Positions 44,659 through 53,314 of a stretch of DNA of 64,000 nt are shown here, piece after piece. The number at the start of each line of letters is the position of its first letter. Within the stretch, counting starts at the first letter, position 1. Both the position numbers and the translations under genes were made by a program. The DNA lies in assembly GCA_039815055.1 (NCBI GenBank), contig JBCCAA010000005.1:1-64000 (forward strand), written 5' to 3'. The notes under the pieces were generated by a model. That model saw only the letters and a program-made list of their open reading frames with translations. It was not told where the DNA came from and searched no databases. This stretch comes from UBA5336 sp039815055. GTDB taxonomy: Bacteria; Pseudomonadota; Alphaproteobacteria; Caulobacterales; Hyphomonadaceae.

Positions 44659-45206
44659 CCCGCATCCTTCCCGCGTTTGATGGAAAGCACGCCCGTGCGG
44701 GACACTTCCACCAGGCCAAGTGGCACCATCAGGTCCAGGAACTGGTCGATCTTGTCACTGGTGCCGGTGATCTCGAAGACGAAGCTCTCAGACGTAGTGT
44801 CGATGACATTGGCGCGGAAAATCTCCGCCATCCGCAGGGCTTCGACCCTGTCGCCACCAGTGCCGGCCACTTTGACGAGCGCAAGCTCGCGCTCCACACC
44901 CCGTTTGGATTTGGTGATGTCCACCACCTGATCGACGGGCACCAGGCGCAGCAGCTGGGCCTCGATCTGCACAAGCGTGTGGGCGGTACCACGCGTGACG
45001 ATTGTGATGCGCGAGCGGTGCCGAGACCGATCGACTTCCGCCACGGTGAGGCTTTCAATGTTGAACCCGCGCGCCGAAAACAGCCCGACCACCCGGGCCA
45101 GGACGCCGGGTTCATTGTCCACCATAACGGCCAGCGTGCGGCGCTCTTCAGTGCCATCATCATGGGTCATATCATAAGCGGATGCCGGGGCGTTGGGCTG
45201 GCTCAT
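44655..45206 (-). CDS. ilvN: Acetolactate synthase small (regulatory) subunit
   Basis: 183 residues. An N-terminal ACT domain (L-A-V-M-V-D-N-E-P-G-V-L-A-R-V-V-G-L-F and the R-G-F-N-I-E-S-L strand) binds valine for feedback inhibition; the C-terminal ALS_ss_C domain ends L-V-E-V-S-R-T-G. It binds and regulates IlvB. Start overlaps the unknown upstream gene by ATGA and the stop overlaps the next gene by GTGA. Confidence 0.95.
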   Translation of the reverse strand: MSQPNAPASAYDMTHDDGTEERRTLAVMVDNEPGVLARVVGLFSARGFNIESLTVAEVDRSRHRSRITIVTRGTAHTLVQIEAQLLRLVPVDQVVDITKSKRGVERELALVKVAGTGGDRVEALRMAEIFRANVIDTTSESFVFEITGTSDKIDQFLDLMVPLGLVEVSRTGVLSIKRGKDAG

Positions 45207-45943
45207 TCAGATGGGTCCTTTGAGAAATTGTGCTGAGCGTGGAGCAAGGCCTTACGCGTCTCTGCGTTGATCCGCTGGCTCCAACCTGCGCCTGTATCCT
45301 TAAGAATTCCGGGGCGTCGCGTGTCGAAGACAATGGCCAGTTCACCTGCGCGGTCCAGGGATTCAGACCGCACACGCTCTGACTGGTCGGTATAGCGCTC
45401 GATCACTTCATCGAGATGGCTTGGGTCCAGATGGGCCTGCAACTCCGACACAAATTGCCGACGGCATTCGGTGATAAACCCTGCGCTATCTTCGCCGGAA
45501 ACGCCGTCCTCACCGATCCGGCGAGTCTCGTGACAGGCGAAGATGAGCATATCCAGAATGGGCGGCCGCGCGCCGCGATACGCACTTTCCTTGTTTGTAC
45601 TATCCCCGTGCGGATCAAGATTGGGGAAGAACAGCCGGCCACGATCTGCCAATGCAGACAGTTGGCTGGCAAGCTTCAGCTTATCGGTTTGCAAGTCGGC
45701 GACGCTGCTCTGACGCGACAAGGCCAAGGCGCTGGCGGCGCTCATGGCATCAATGGCTTCGCTGCCCCAAACCAGGCTCGCGCCATCTATCTTATGTCGT
45801 AACTCCAGTTCCTGAAGCTTTCGCTGGCGCCGCGTTTCAACGCGCGCGATGACCGCGCTTACAAGGGCGACCATTGCCGAAACGACGGCAATCATGACAT
45901 CCGAATTGGATTGCAACCAGTTCATGACTGTATCTGTTTCCAT
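45203..45943 (-). CDS. Unknown single-pass membrane protein within ilv operon
   Basis: 246 residues from ATG 45943, with GGGGAAG about 7 nt upstream. One N-terminal transmembrane helix (about 13-33, V-M-I-A-V-V-S-A-M-V-A-L-V-S-A-V-I-A), then a charged stretch R-V-E-T-R-R-Q-R-K-L-Q-E-L-E-L-R and a mostly helical soluble domain. No domain recognised. Its stop overlaps the ilvN start (ATGA), so it is translationally linked to ilvN. Confidence 0.7.
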   Translation of the reverse strand: METDTVMNWLQSNSDVMIAVVSAMVALVSAVIARVETRRQRKLQELELRHKIDGASLVWGSEAIDAMSAASALALSRQSSVADLQTDKLKLASQLSALADRGRLFFPNLDPHGDSTNKESAYRGARPPILDMLIFACHETRRIGEDGVSGEDSAGFITECRRQFVSELQAHLDPSHLDEVIERYTDQSERVRSESLDRAGELAIVFDTRRPGILKDTGAGWSQRINAETRKALLHAQHNFSKDPSE

Positions 45944-46017
45944 GGTCTTCCCCAACGTCCACGACATGCCTTCTTGCCATGTCAGGTGTGGGGACGGCAA
46001 CGCCGCGTCCGCAAGGA

Positions 46018-46209
46018 TCAGCCCAAAGACTTACCGTGATGAGCCGCCAGGCGCAGCGCCGGGCGTTCATTGACCGGGGCTTCCTGGGAAAACCGCTGGG
46101 CGAAGGTCAGGCCGGGGCGAGCGGACCGGGTCTGGGCGGGCGCCGGTCCGGCCATGGTGAGTCCCAATGGCGGACGGTCACTGGCGGGCGTTTTCACAAG
46201 TCTCAACAT
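46018..46209 (-). CDS. Doubtful 63-codon reading frame after ilvB
   Basis: ATG at 46209 overlaps nothing but sits 1 nt past the ilvB stop, with GAAAGAGG about 10 nt upstream inside ilvB. The product is Pro/Arg-rich, without hydrophobic core or recognisable motif. Together with the space to 45944 this is the only gene-poor patch of the ilv operon. It may be translated, or the patch may simply be noncoding spacer. Confidence 0.25.
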   Translation of the reverse strand: MLRLVKTPASDRPPLGLTMAGPAPAQTRSARPGLTFAQRFSQEAPVNERPALRLAAHHGKSLG

Positions 46210-46210
46210 T

Positions 46211-47995
46211 CTACACCAGCCTCTTTCCGGCGTCGTCAATTTCATCACCCTGGATTTCCGACAGGATCATGTCGTTATGGGCCGCCCCGGACGGGATCAT
46301 CGGAAGGCAGTTCTCCGCCTTCTCAACCCGGCAATCGAAGATAACCGGCCCGTTATGGTCGATCATGTCCATGATTTTTCCGTCAAGCTCGCGAGGATCG
46401 TCACAAATGATTCCTTTTGCGCCATAAGCCTCGGCCAGTTTCACAAAATCAGGCAGCGCATCGGAATAGGAATGGCTGTAGCGCTCACCATGCAGCAGCT
46501 CCTGCCACTGGCGCACCATGCCCATCCACTCATTGTTGAGGATGAACACCTTGATCGGCAGATTGTGCTGAACAGCGGTGGACATTTCCTGCAACACCAT
46601 CTGCACGCTGGCTTCACCGGCGATGTCGATCACCAGCGAATCACGATGGGCCGCCTGGATGCCCACAGCTGCCGGAAGGCCATAGCCCATCGTGCCAAGC
46701 CCGCCGGAGGTCATCCAACGGTTCGGCTCTTCAAAATGAAAATGCTGGGCTGCCCACATCTGGTGCTGGCCAACCTCGGTGGAGATATAGGTCTCGCGAT
46801 CCTTGGTCAGTTCATACAACCTTGCGATGGCGTGTTGGGGTTTGATGGTGTCCTTGCTTTCGCCATATCGAAAGCAATCACGCGCGCGCCAGGTGTCGAT
46901 CTCGGCTTTCCAGCCTTTCAGTGACGGCGTCTTCGGGCGTCTTTCACTCCAGCCATCGAGCAATGCGTCCAGCGCCTGCTCGCAATCGGCCACAATTGGC
47001 ACATCGACGCGGATCACCTTGTTGATCGAGGACGGATCGATATCGATGTGGATCTTCTTCGAGCCGGGCGAAAACGCATCGATACGACCGGTCACACGGT
47101 CATCGAAGCGCGCTCCGACGCAGATCATCAGATCGCAATCATGCATGGCATTGTTGGCCTCATACGCGCCGTGCATGCCCAGCATGCCGAGCCAATCGGT
47201 ATGGCTGGCGGGAAATGCGCCCAGGCCCATCAAGGTGGACGTGACTGGAAATCCGGTCGCCTCTTGCAGGGCGCGCAGCAACTTCGCGGCGCGCGGGCCG
47301 GAGTTGATCACCCCACCGCCGGTATAGAACACCGGACGCTTGGCTTTCACCATCAGGTCCAGCGCCTGGGAAATACGGTCAGGCTCCGGCACGGTGCGCG
47401 GGCGGTAGGTTTGGCGAACAACGTCGTCCTTCTCCACCCATTTGCCCGACGCGAACTGGATATCCTTGGGAATGTCCACAACGACGGGACCCGGGCGTCC
47501 ACTGGTGGCCACCAGGAACGCTTCATGGAGCGTGCGAGCCAAATCATTCACGTCGGTGACGAGGTAATTGTGTTTGGCGCAGCACCGCGTGATTCCCACC
47601 GTATCGCACTCTTGGAAGGCGTCGGTTCCGATGAGGTGTGTCGGCACCTGACCAGTGATCACCACCATAGGGATGGAGTCCATCATGGCGTCGGTGATCG
47701 GGGTCACCATATTGGTGGCACCGGGTCCGGACGTGACGAGCGCAACACCCGGCATCCCGGTCGAGCGGGCATAGCCTTCAGCCGCATGGCCAGCGCCCTG
47801 TTCATGGCGCACCAGGATGTGGCGGATGGCGGGCTCTGAAAACAGGGCATCATAAATCGGCAGCACGGCGCCGCCCGGATAACCGAACATGACCTCGACA
47901 CCCTGGGCCTTTAGGACATCGATGACGATTTGCGCGCCGGTGCGCGTGTCGTCTGTCTTCGTCTTGGCAGGGCGGGTTTTGGTTTTGGTGGTCAT
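46211..47995 (-). CDS. ilvB: Acetolactate synthase large (catalytic) subunit
   Basis: 594 residues, full length. V-M-F-G-Y-P-G-G-A-V-L-P and V-R-H-E-Q-G-A-G-H-A-A-E-G-Y-A-R with the ThDP-activating Glu; the central FAD/transhydrogenase-like domain; and a C-terminal ThDP-binding domain with the N-N-E-W-M-G-M loop. Makes acetolactate or acetohydroxybutyrate from pyruvate. It is first of the operon ilvB-(unknown)-ilvN-(GT/STAS)-ilvC. The start is preceded only by a weak AAGA-type site. A leader peptide and terminator lie upstream. Confidence 0.97.
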   Translation of the reverse strand: MTTKTKTRPAKTKTDDTRTGAQIVIDVLKAQGVEVMFGYPGGAVLPIYDALFSEPAIRHILVRHEQGAGHAAEGYARSTGMPGVALVTSGPGATNMVTPITDAMMDSIPMVVITGQVPTHLIGTDAFQECDTVGITRCCAKHNYLVTDVNDLARTLHEAFLVATSGRPGPVVVDIPKDIQFASGKWVEKDDVVRQTYRPRTVPEPDRISQALDLMVKAKRPVFYTGGGVINSGPRAAKLLRALQEATGFPVTSTLMGLGAFPASHTDWLGMLGMHGAYEANNAMHDCDLMICVGARFDDRVTGRIDAFSPGSKKIHIDIDPSSINKVIRVDVPIVADCEQALDALLDGWSERRPKTPSLKGWKAEIDTWRARDCFRYGESKDTIKPQHAIARLYELTKDRETYISTEVGQHQMWAAQHFHFEEPNRWMTSGGLGTMGYGLPAAVGIQAAHRDSLVIDIAGEASVQMVLQEMSTAVQHNLPIKVFILNNEWMGMVRQWQELLHGERYSHSYSDALPDFVKLAEAYGAKGIICDDPRELDGKIMDMIDHNGPVIFDCRVEKAENCLPMIPSGAAHNDMILSEIQGDEIDDAGKRLV

Positions 47996-48034
47996 CGGTC
48001 TGTCTTGAGTTGAGTTGGCGACGGTGTTGAAACG

Positions 48035-48060
48035 AAAAAGGGTCTCCGATGGAGACCCTT
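48035..48060 (-). terminator. Attenuator terminator of the ilvB leader
   Basis: On the minus strand: AAGGGTCTCC, loop ATC, GGAGACCCTT, then TTTCG, giving a perfect 10-bp stem ending in a run of five T. It lies 36 nt after the stop of the branched-chain leader peptide and 40 nt before ilvB, the place expected for a transcription attenuator. It could also end the miaA transcript. Confidence 0.85.
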
Positions 48061-48095
48061 GTATGCTTGCGCCCGCGACTAGCTTCTATGGCCAG

Positions 48096-48134
48096 TCACG
48101 GACGCCTAATAACGAGTACGATGCTGCTACGCAT
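48096..48134 (-). CDS. ilvB operon leader peptide
   Basis: Twelve-codon frame reading M-R-S-S-I-V-L-V-I-R-R-P-stop. The five central codons ATC-GTA-CTC-GTT-ATT spell Ile-Val-Leu-Val-Ile, the three end products of the operon downstream. A GGGAGAG ribosome binding site lies 10 nt ahead and an intrinsic terminator follows. Ribosome stalling here during branched-chain amino acid shortage would prevent terminator formation, as in E. coli ilvGMEDA and ilvBN. The antiterminator pairing partner was not identified with confidence. Confidence 0.85.
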   Translation of the reverse strand: MRSSIVLVIRRP

Positions 48135-48161
48135 TGCGGTAGTTCTCTCCCATTGGCCCTT

Positions 48162-48190
48162 AGAATATCTTGCCCTTTAACTGGGGTCAA
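48162..48190 (-). promoter_or_regulatory. Sigma70-type promoter of the ilvB operon
   Basis: On the minus strand TTGACC (48190-48185), exactly 17 nt, then TATTCT (48167-48162): five and four of six matches to consensus. Transcription would start near 48155, giving a leader RNA of about 120 nt to the terminator, with the leader peptide starting about 20 nt in. The promoter overlaps the 3' end of miaA. Confidence 0.7.
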
Positions 48191-49109
48191 TCTCCCTATA
48201 GAGGGCAAAAATCACCTTTTTTCGATCGCTCAGTTCCATGGTCGGAATGCGAGTCCAGAACGGAAACTGCCGCCCGATCCAGGTGAACTGGCGCTTGGCA
48301 TAGCGGCGCGTATCGCGCTTGGCCTGTTCGGCGGCAAATTCTGCGCTGATCTCTCCACTTATGAATTTGGCGAGCCAGGGCATGCCGTGGGCTTTCAAGG
48401 CCGGGAGTTCGGGATCGAGCGAACGCGCCACCAGGGCGCGCGCCTCTTCCATGGCCCCTTGCATCATCATACCCTCAAAGCGGCGGTCAATCCGCGCATA
48501 GAGCCGCGCACGCGGCGGGGTCAGCGCGAGGCCGAGATACTCGCCTTCGCCCAAGAGCGGCGGTGTTCTTGCGCCCTGGAAGCTGGAAAACGCTTTACCG
48601 GTGGCAAGCCAGACCGCATAGGCGCGCGACAAACGCTGGCGATCATTGGCGCCTAGTCGTTCGGCTGAGTCCGCGTCTACCGCTGCCAATCGCGCGCGCA
48701 GGCCTTCAGTACCTTCCGTGGCTAAAATCGCTCGCACATCGGCGCGAATATCCTCTGGCACTGGTGGAATCTCGCTGAGCCCAGCCGTTAACGCCAGAAA
48801 ATACAGGCCCGTCCCGCCCGTAAATATCGCCCGTTTGCCCTCGCGCTCCAGCCGACGCAGAACCTTCTCGACCGCTTTAAGCCACGCACCTGTGGAGTAC
48901 CGGTCGCCGGCATCGACATGACCAAACAGATGGTGCGGGGCACGGCTCATCTCATCGGCGCTGGGCCGCGCCGTCAGCACGTTCAAATCGCCATAGACCT
49001 GCATGGAGTCGGCATTGATGATCTCGCCGTTCAGGGCCTCGGCAAGGTCAATTGACAATTGGGTCTTGCCGCTGGCGGTGGGACCGTGGATGAGAAGCGC
49101 AGGATACAT
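48177..49109 (-). CDS. miaA: tRNA dimethylallyltransferase
   Basis: 310 residues from ATG 49109 (M-Y-P-A-L-L-I-H-G-P-T-A-S-G-K-T); a longer frame to 49169 would invade the serB promoter space. P-loop G-P-T-A-S-G-K-T, I-N-A-D-S-M-Q-V-Y, F-T-G-G-T-G-L-Y-F and R-R-Y-A-K-R-Q-F-T-W are family landmarks. It prenylates A37 of tRNAs that read UNN codons. It is just upstream of ilvB, so part of the ilv transcription may come from miaA read-through. Confidence 0.95.
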   Translation of the reverse strand: MYPALLIHGPTASGKTQLSIDLAEALNGEIINADSMQVYGDLNVLTARPSADEMSRAPHHLFGHVDAGDRYSTGAWLKAVEKVLRRLEREGKRAIFTGGTGLYFLALTAGLSEIPPVPEDIRADVRAILATEGTEGLRARLAAVDADSAERLGANDRQRLSRAYAVWLATGKAFSSFQGARTPPLLGEGEYLGLALTPPRARLYARIDRRFEGMMMQGAMEEARALVARSLDPELPALKAHGMPWLAKFISGEISAEFAAEQAKRDTRRYAKRQFTWIGRQFPFWTRIPTMELSDRKKVIFALYREIDPS

Positions 49110-49160
49110 CCAACAGAGTTGTATGCCGCTGCAGCACGACTTGAAAGGGTAAGAATACTG

Positions 49161-50102
49161 ATGATTCAAGACGCCGCATCAAACACCCAGCATACCGTCA
49201 TCGCGGTGGCGACCACCATCAACCCGGCCATCCATACGCAGCTGGAACAGCTTGTGCGCGCGGCCTTGCTTGATGCCGCTGGCCGAGAATTGAACATGCG
49301 CGATCTCTGCCCTTCGAGGGAAGATTTTGCCCTTTGCGCCGATTTGCCCCTTTCGGGCCAGGCAGCGAGCGACCTTCGCGCCACGCTTTCAAACGCCCTT
49401 CAAGGACAAGTCGATGTGGCGGTCGTGCCGACAGCCGCGACGCGCAAACGCCTTCTGATTTGCGACATGGACTCCACCGTGATCGGTCAGGAGTGCCTCG
49501 ATGAATTGGCAGACTTTGCTGGCAGGAAATCAGAGGTGTCCGCGATCACGGAACGCGCCATGGCGGGCGAACTGGAATTCGACGGCGCGCTGACCGAACG
49601 GGTTGCCATGCTGGCCGGGCTCGAACTGTCAGCTCTGCAGGCCTGCTTTGAGGAACGAATCAGCCTGAATGCTGGTGCACGCACGCTGGTCGCCACGATG
49701 AAAGCCCATGGGGCGCGGGCAGTGCTGGTCTCTGGAGGGTTCACATTCTTCACTGGCCGGGTGGCCGAGGCCGCCGGGTTCGAGGCCCATCGCGGCAACA
49801 CGTTGATTGATGATGGCGCGGCACTGACCGGCAAGGTGGGTCAGCCAATTCTGGGGCGCGAAGCCAAGCTGACAGCCCTGGAGGACGAAATCACGGCCCT
49901 CAAGCTCGCCGCATCCGACGTGCTCGCCATGGGCGACGGCGCTAATGATCTGGCCATGATCGAAGCGGCGGGCCTCGGCGTCGCCTACCGCGCCAAACCG
50001 GTCGTCGCCGCGGCCTCAGACGCCGCAATCGACATAAGTGATCTCACCGCGGCGTTGTATTTCCAGGGGTATGAAAGACGAGAATTCGAGATGAGGTTCT
50101 AG
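49161..50102 (+). CDS. serB: Phosphoserine phosphatase
   Basis: 313 residues from ATG 49161. An N-terminal ACT-like region is followed by the HAD core: I-C-D102-M-D-S-T, V-L-V-S-G-G-F-T-F-F, and M-G-D-G-A-N-D-L-A-M. D102 is the nucleophile and D104 the acid/base by family position. It makes serine from phosphoserine. It diverges from miaA by 51 nt, and a small lipoprotein gene follows by 2 nt. Confidence 0.95.
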   Translation: MIQDAASNTQHTVIAVATTINPAIHTQLEQLVRAALLDAAGRELNMRDLCPSREDFALCADLPLSGQAASDLRATLSNALQGQVDVAVVPTAATRKRLLICDMDSTVIGQECLDELADFAGRKSEVSAITERAMAGELEFDGALTERVAMLAGLELSALQACFEERISLNAGARTLVATMKAHGARAVLVSGGFTFFTGRVAEAAGFEAHRGNTLIDDGAALTGKVGQPILGREAKLTALEDEITALKLAASDVLAMGDGANDLAMIEAAGLGVAYRAKPVVAAASDAAIDISDLTAALYFQGYERREFEMRF

Positions 50103-50104
50103 CC

Positions 50105-50539
50105 ATGCAACGACGGATATTGGGCCTTATACTGGCAAGCTTCGTATCACTTTCAGCGTGCGATGAGGTTGTGTATGAAGTCTATGAAGACATACCCACT
50201 GCTCAGGCAGATCAAATGATGGCCAAGGGTTGGCTGCCTGAGTGGATACCGAAAGACGCAACCAACATCCATTTACGCTTCGATCTTGATACCAACGCCA
50301 GATCCATCAGCTTCACCCACGGAAATTCATATGACGAACGATGGCCTCGGCTTTGTGCGCCTGCGCGACGCGAAATCGTATCAAAGCCGCGATTGCGAAC
50401 GCGACTGTTTCCCAGGTCAATCCAAAACATGGAAGGGGTGCAGGATTGCGTCGATCTGTTCGCCGTCCGGGATCGACACGGAAGTGTTCACATGTGGGCC
50501 AACTCAACAGGTCTTGTAGACAAGACGAATTATCCTTGA
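50105..50539 (+). CDS. Putative lipoprotein of unknown function
   Basis: 144 residues from ATG 50105, directly after the serB stop. Lipoprotein signal M-Q-R-R-I-L-G-L-I-L-A-S, then L-S-A-C19. The middle W-L-P-E-W-I-P-K-D-A-T-N-I-H-L-R-F-D-L-D-T-N-A-R-S-I resembles lipoproteins found in several proteobacteria. After about residue 70 the sequence turns Arg/Pro-rich and less structured, so a frameshift near 50340 is possible; in the +1 relation another frame stays open to 50519. Confidence 0.55.
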   Translation: MQRRILGLILASFVSLSACDEVVYEVYEDIPTAQADQMMAKGWLPEWIPKDATNIHLRFDLDTNARSISFTHGNSYDERWPRLCAPARREIVSKPRLRTRLFPRSIQNMEGVQDCVDLFAVRDRHGSVHMWANSTGLVDKTNYP

Positions 50540-50578
50540 TTCCGTTCGAAGCTGAATTTCACTCCGACCGATAATCTT

Positions 50579-52039
50579 CTAGCTCACCGCGTCCAGTTCG
50601 ATCGACACAAACACGGTGAAGCCGCCACCGCCGCCACGCCAGACCTGCATGAGCAGCGGCGTATCGGGATTGGCGCGGGCCGTTTCCATGGCCTGGACGG
50701 CATCATCGACGCTGGACACGGTATCAAAGCCCATCTCCAGGATCACATCACCCTTTTGAAGCTGGCCAAAGCTTGGTCCGCGCGGGCTGACCGAATTGAC
50801 CAGAACACCGTCAATATCCGACGGCACGCCATAGCGGCGGCGCGCGGTGGGGTCGATAGACGCAAACTCCACCCCCAGGGCATTGTCGGTTACCGGGCTT
50901 TCCGGGATGTCGATATCTTCTTCCTCTTCCCGGCCCGTATCGAGTTCGCCAAGCGTAACATTGAGCGTGCGGGCCCGGCGGTCGCGGATGATCTCCACAT
51001 CAACCGCGGTGTCCACGCCAGCATCCGCCACGATCCGTGTGAGCGCGCGGACATCTTCCACCACCTCGCCATTAAAAGTGCGGATCAGATCCCCGGTCTG
51101 AAGGCCGGCTTCTGCGGCAGGGCCGTCTTCATCGAGGCGCGTTACAATCACGCCCGCATCATCGGAAACGCCATAGGCACGGGCGATCCCATCATCAATG
51201 CCCTGCACAGAGACGCCCAGCCAGCCACGACGCAGCTCACCAAACTCGATCAACTGGTCAGCAATGTTGCGCACCATGTTGGAGGGAATGGCAAAGCCGA
51301 TGCCGACCGATCCACCGGTCGGCGAGATGATCGCTGTGTTCACGCCCACCACTTCGCCACCCAGCGTAAACAGCGGCCCACCGGAATTGCCGCGGTTGAT
51401 GGCCGCGTCGGTTTGGATGAAATCGTCATAGCGCCCGCCCGTGTTACGGTTGCGCGCGGAAATGATCCCGGCGGAGACCGATCCGCCAAACCCGAACGGA
51501 TTACCAATGGCCATCACCCAGTCACCGACCTCGGCGCTTTCGCTGTCGGCAAACTCCACGAAAGGCATGTCGCTGGACGTCAGCAGACGTAGCACAGCGA
51601 CATCGGTTTCGGGGTCTGTGCCAACCAGCTCGGCCTCGATTTCGGTTCCGTCCGAAAAGACCGCGGTGATTTCGTCGGCGTTTTCAATGACGTGATTGTT
51701 GGTGATGACGAGCCCATCAGCGCTGATCACGAACCCAGAGCCGAGGGAGCCCTCCTGGCGGAACCCGTCATCATCGCGCCCAAAGAATGGATTGAACCGC
51801 TCCAGCGGCGCACCGTTTTCGAATTGGGGCAACCCGCTGGCAACAGTCTGGCGGGTCGTGATGTTTACCACCGCCGGCATCAGGCGGCGAGCCAGATCAG
51901 AGAAGCTTTCGGGCGTCTCACCCATATCCATCCGTTCAACACTGTCGGTCAGCGATTGGGCGCCTGCGGGCGCAGCAACAGCCAGGACAGCGGCGCTCAA
52001 CAGGCTGGCGGCCCAGGCAGACTTAAGGCGGATGGTCAT
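50579..52039 (-). CDS. degP: DegP/HtrA-type periplasmic serine protease
   Basis: 486 residues. Sec signal peptide ending A-P-A-G-A-Q; trypsin-like domain with N-N-H116-V, E-T-D146-V-A-V-L-R and G-N-S219-G-G-P-L; then two PDZ domains (near L-R-R-G-W-L-G-V-S-V and in the last 100 residues). The acidic linker E-E-E-D-I-D separates them. It degrades or refolds damaged envelope proteins. With hflC, hflK and yjeT just upstream on the same strand it forms an envelope quality-control block. Confidence 0.93.
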   Translation of the reverse strand: MTIRLKSAWAASLLSAAVLAVAAPAGAQSLTDSVERMDMGETPESFSDLARRLMPAVVNITTRQTVASGLPQFENGAPLERFNPFFGRDDDGFRQEGSLGSGFVISADGLVITNNHVIENADEITAVFSDGTEIEAELVGTDPETDVAVLRLLTSSDMPFVEFADSESAEVGDWVMAIGNPFGFGGSVSAGIISARNRNTGGRYDDFIQTDAAINRGNSGGPLFTLGGEVVGVNTAIISPTGGSVGIGFAIPSNMVRNIADQLIEFGELRRGWLGVSVQGIDDGIARAYGVSDDAGVIVTRLDEDGPAAEAGLQTGDLIRTFNGEVVEDVRALTRIVADAGVDTAVDVEIIRDRRARTLNVTLGELDTGREEEEDIDIPESPVTDNALGVEFASIDPTARRRYGVPSDIDGVLVNSVSPRGPSFGQLQKGDVILEMGFDTVSSVDDAVQAMETARANPDTPLLMQVWRGGGGGFTVFVSIELDAVS

Positions 52040-52129
52040 TCAGTCGGCTCCTTCAATGGCGCAGCGCCTCACCTCTCGCGCGCCAGTTCTGCGGAAGACT
52101 ATGGCGCTTCTATGGGCGCTTGCAATGTG

Positions 52130-52336
52130 TCAGCTGAAGCGGATCGCCACATAGATAAGAACAGCGCCCAATGCAGCTGTCCAGATACCGCTGGAGCGGA
52201 TGTCTGGCGGGGACAATCGCGCGGCCCAGTCCAGGAACCGTTTCATCTCATCTGGAAAGACCGCATAGGCCGCACCTTCGATAAGGAACCACAAGCCAAA
52301 CGCAGCGAGAAACACCGTCCAGATTGGATAATCCAT
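52130..52336 (-). CDS. DUF2065 (YjeT-like) small membrane protein
   Basis: 68 residues with two predicted transmembrane helices: I-W-T-V-F-L-A-A-F-G-L-W-F-L-I-E-G (5-21) and I-W-T-A-A-L-G-A-V-L-I-Y-V-A-I-R-F at the C terminus, joined by a loop with F-P. This is the DUF2065 layout, and the position after hflC matches E. coli yjeT. Function unknown. A terminator separates it from hflC, so it is read at a lower level or from its own promoter. Confidence 0.85.
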   Translation of the reverse strand: MDYPIWTVFLAAFGLWFLIEGAAYAVFPDEMKRFLDWAARLSPPDIRSSGIWTAALGAVLIYVAIRFS

Positions 52337-52360
52337 GCGGTCAGATCCAAGTCTAAATGG

Positions 52361-52394
52361 AAAAAGGGCGCCGCCAAACTTTGACAGCGCCCTT
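52361..52394 (-). terminator. Intrinsic terminator after hflC
   Basis: On the minus strand AAGGGCGC, 15-nt loop, GCGCCCTT, then TTT. The loop itself can close further (TGTCAAAG against the AAACT side). It falls between hflC and the DUF2065 gene. Confidence 0.75.
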
Positions 52395-52408
52395 GATCGG
52401 TTGGTCGA

Positions 52409-53302
52409 CTAGTTGCGCCCCGATTGGGCCGCTTCAGTCGAGAAGATATCGCAGACACCAAGATTGTTCGGGTCCACGATGATGCGCGTGCCCGACAAGA
52501 TCGAGCGTTCGCACGCAATCAGGGAGCGGTAGAAGCGGAAGAAGTTCGGATCAGCATTATAGGCATCAGCATAGATCTCGTTGCGTCGGGCATCGCCCTC
52601 ACCGCGAATGATCTCTGACTGCTCACGAGCCTGCGCTTCGATGACCGTGGCCTCGCGTTCCGCGGTGGCACGAATGAGGCGCGCGGCCTCTTCGCCCTCA
52701 GCGCGGATACGCTCAGCTTCCTGTTGCCGGGCCGTCTGCATCCGAACGAAGATGCCATCTTCGATTTCTGTCGGCAGGTCCGCCTGGCGAATCCGTACAT
52801 CGATAATCACCAGGCCGGTCTGGGCCAGATTATCGTTCACGGTGTCACGGATCCGGGCCATGAGTTCCGCGCGTTGTCCGGAAATGATCTCCGGCACAGG
52901 CACATCGCCCAGCGCTTCCCGAATGGCGGATTCAGTAAACCGTTCCAGCTGTTGAGCCGCGCCGGCTTCATCGCGAAGACTGGTGTAGAACTGGAGCGGG
53001 TCATTGATCCGCCAGCGCACAAAGCTGTCCACCACGAGGCGGCGCTGGTCAGACGCCAAAACGTTGATATCTGCCAGGTTGAGGCCGAGATTCTTACGGT
53101 CCAGCGTCACAACCTGCTGAACCAGCGGGGTTTTGAAGTACAGACCGGCTTCGTCTGTGCCGGGCACGTTGCGAACCGTCACCGGCTCACCAAGCTGAAG
53201 CACAATGGCCTGCTGGTCCTGGCGAACCGTGTAGAACGAGTTCAGGATCACGACGACGGCCACAACAATCAGGGCGCCAATCAGAAGGGTGAATGTTCTC
53301 AT
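52409..53302 (-). CDS. hflC: Protease modulator HflC
   Basis: 297 residues. N-terminal transmembrane anchor (about 5-22), then a PHB/SPFH domain with F-K-T-P-L-V-Q-Q-V and V-D-S-F-V-R-W-R-I-N-D-P, and a long helical region with E-R-E-A-T-V-I-E-A-Q-A. HflC with HflK forms a large complex around FtsH and limits its proteolysis. It starts 12 nt after hflK. Confidence 0.95.
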   Translation of the reverse strand: MRTFTLLIGALIVVAVVVILNSFYTVRQDQQAIVLQLGEPVTVRNVPGTDEAGLYFKTPLVQQVVTLDRKNLGLNLADINVLASDQRRLVVDSFVRWRINDPLQFYTSLRDEAGAAQQLERFTESAIREALGDVPVPEIISGQRAELMARIRDTVNDNLAQTGLVIIDVRIRQADLPTEIEDGIFVRMQTARQQEAERIRAEGEEAARLIRATAEREATVIEAQAREQSEIIRGEGDARRNEIYADAYNADPNFFRFYRSLIACERSILSGTRIIVDPNNLGVCDIFSTEAAQSGRN

Positions 53303-53314
53303 CGATCTGTCCTC

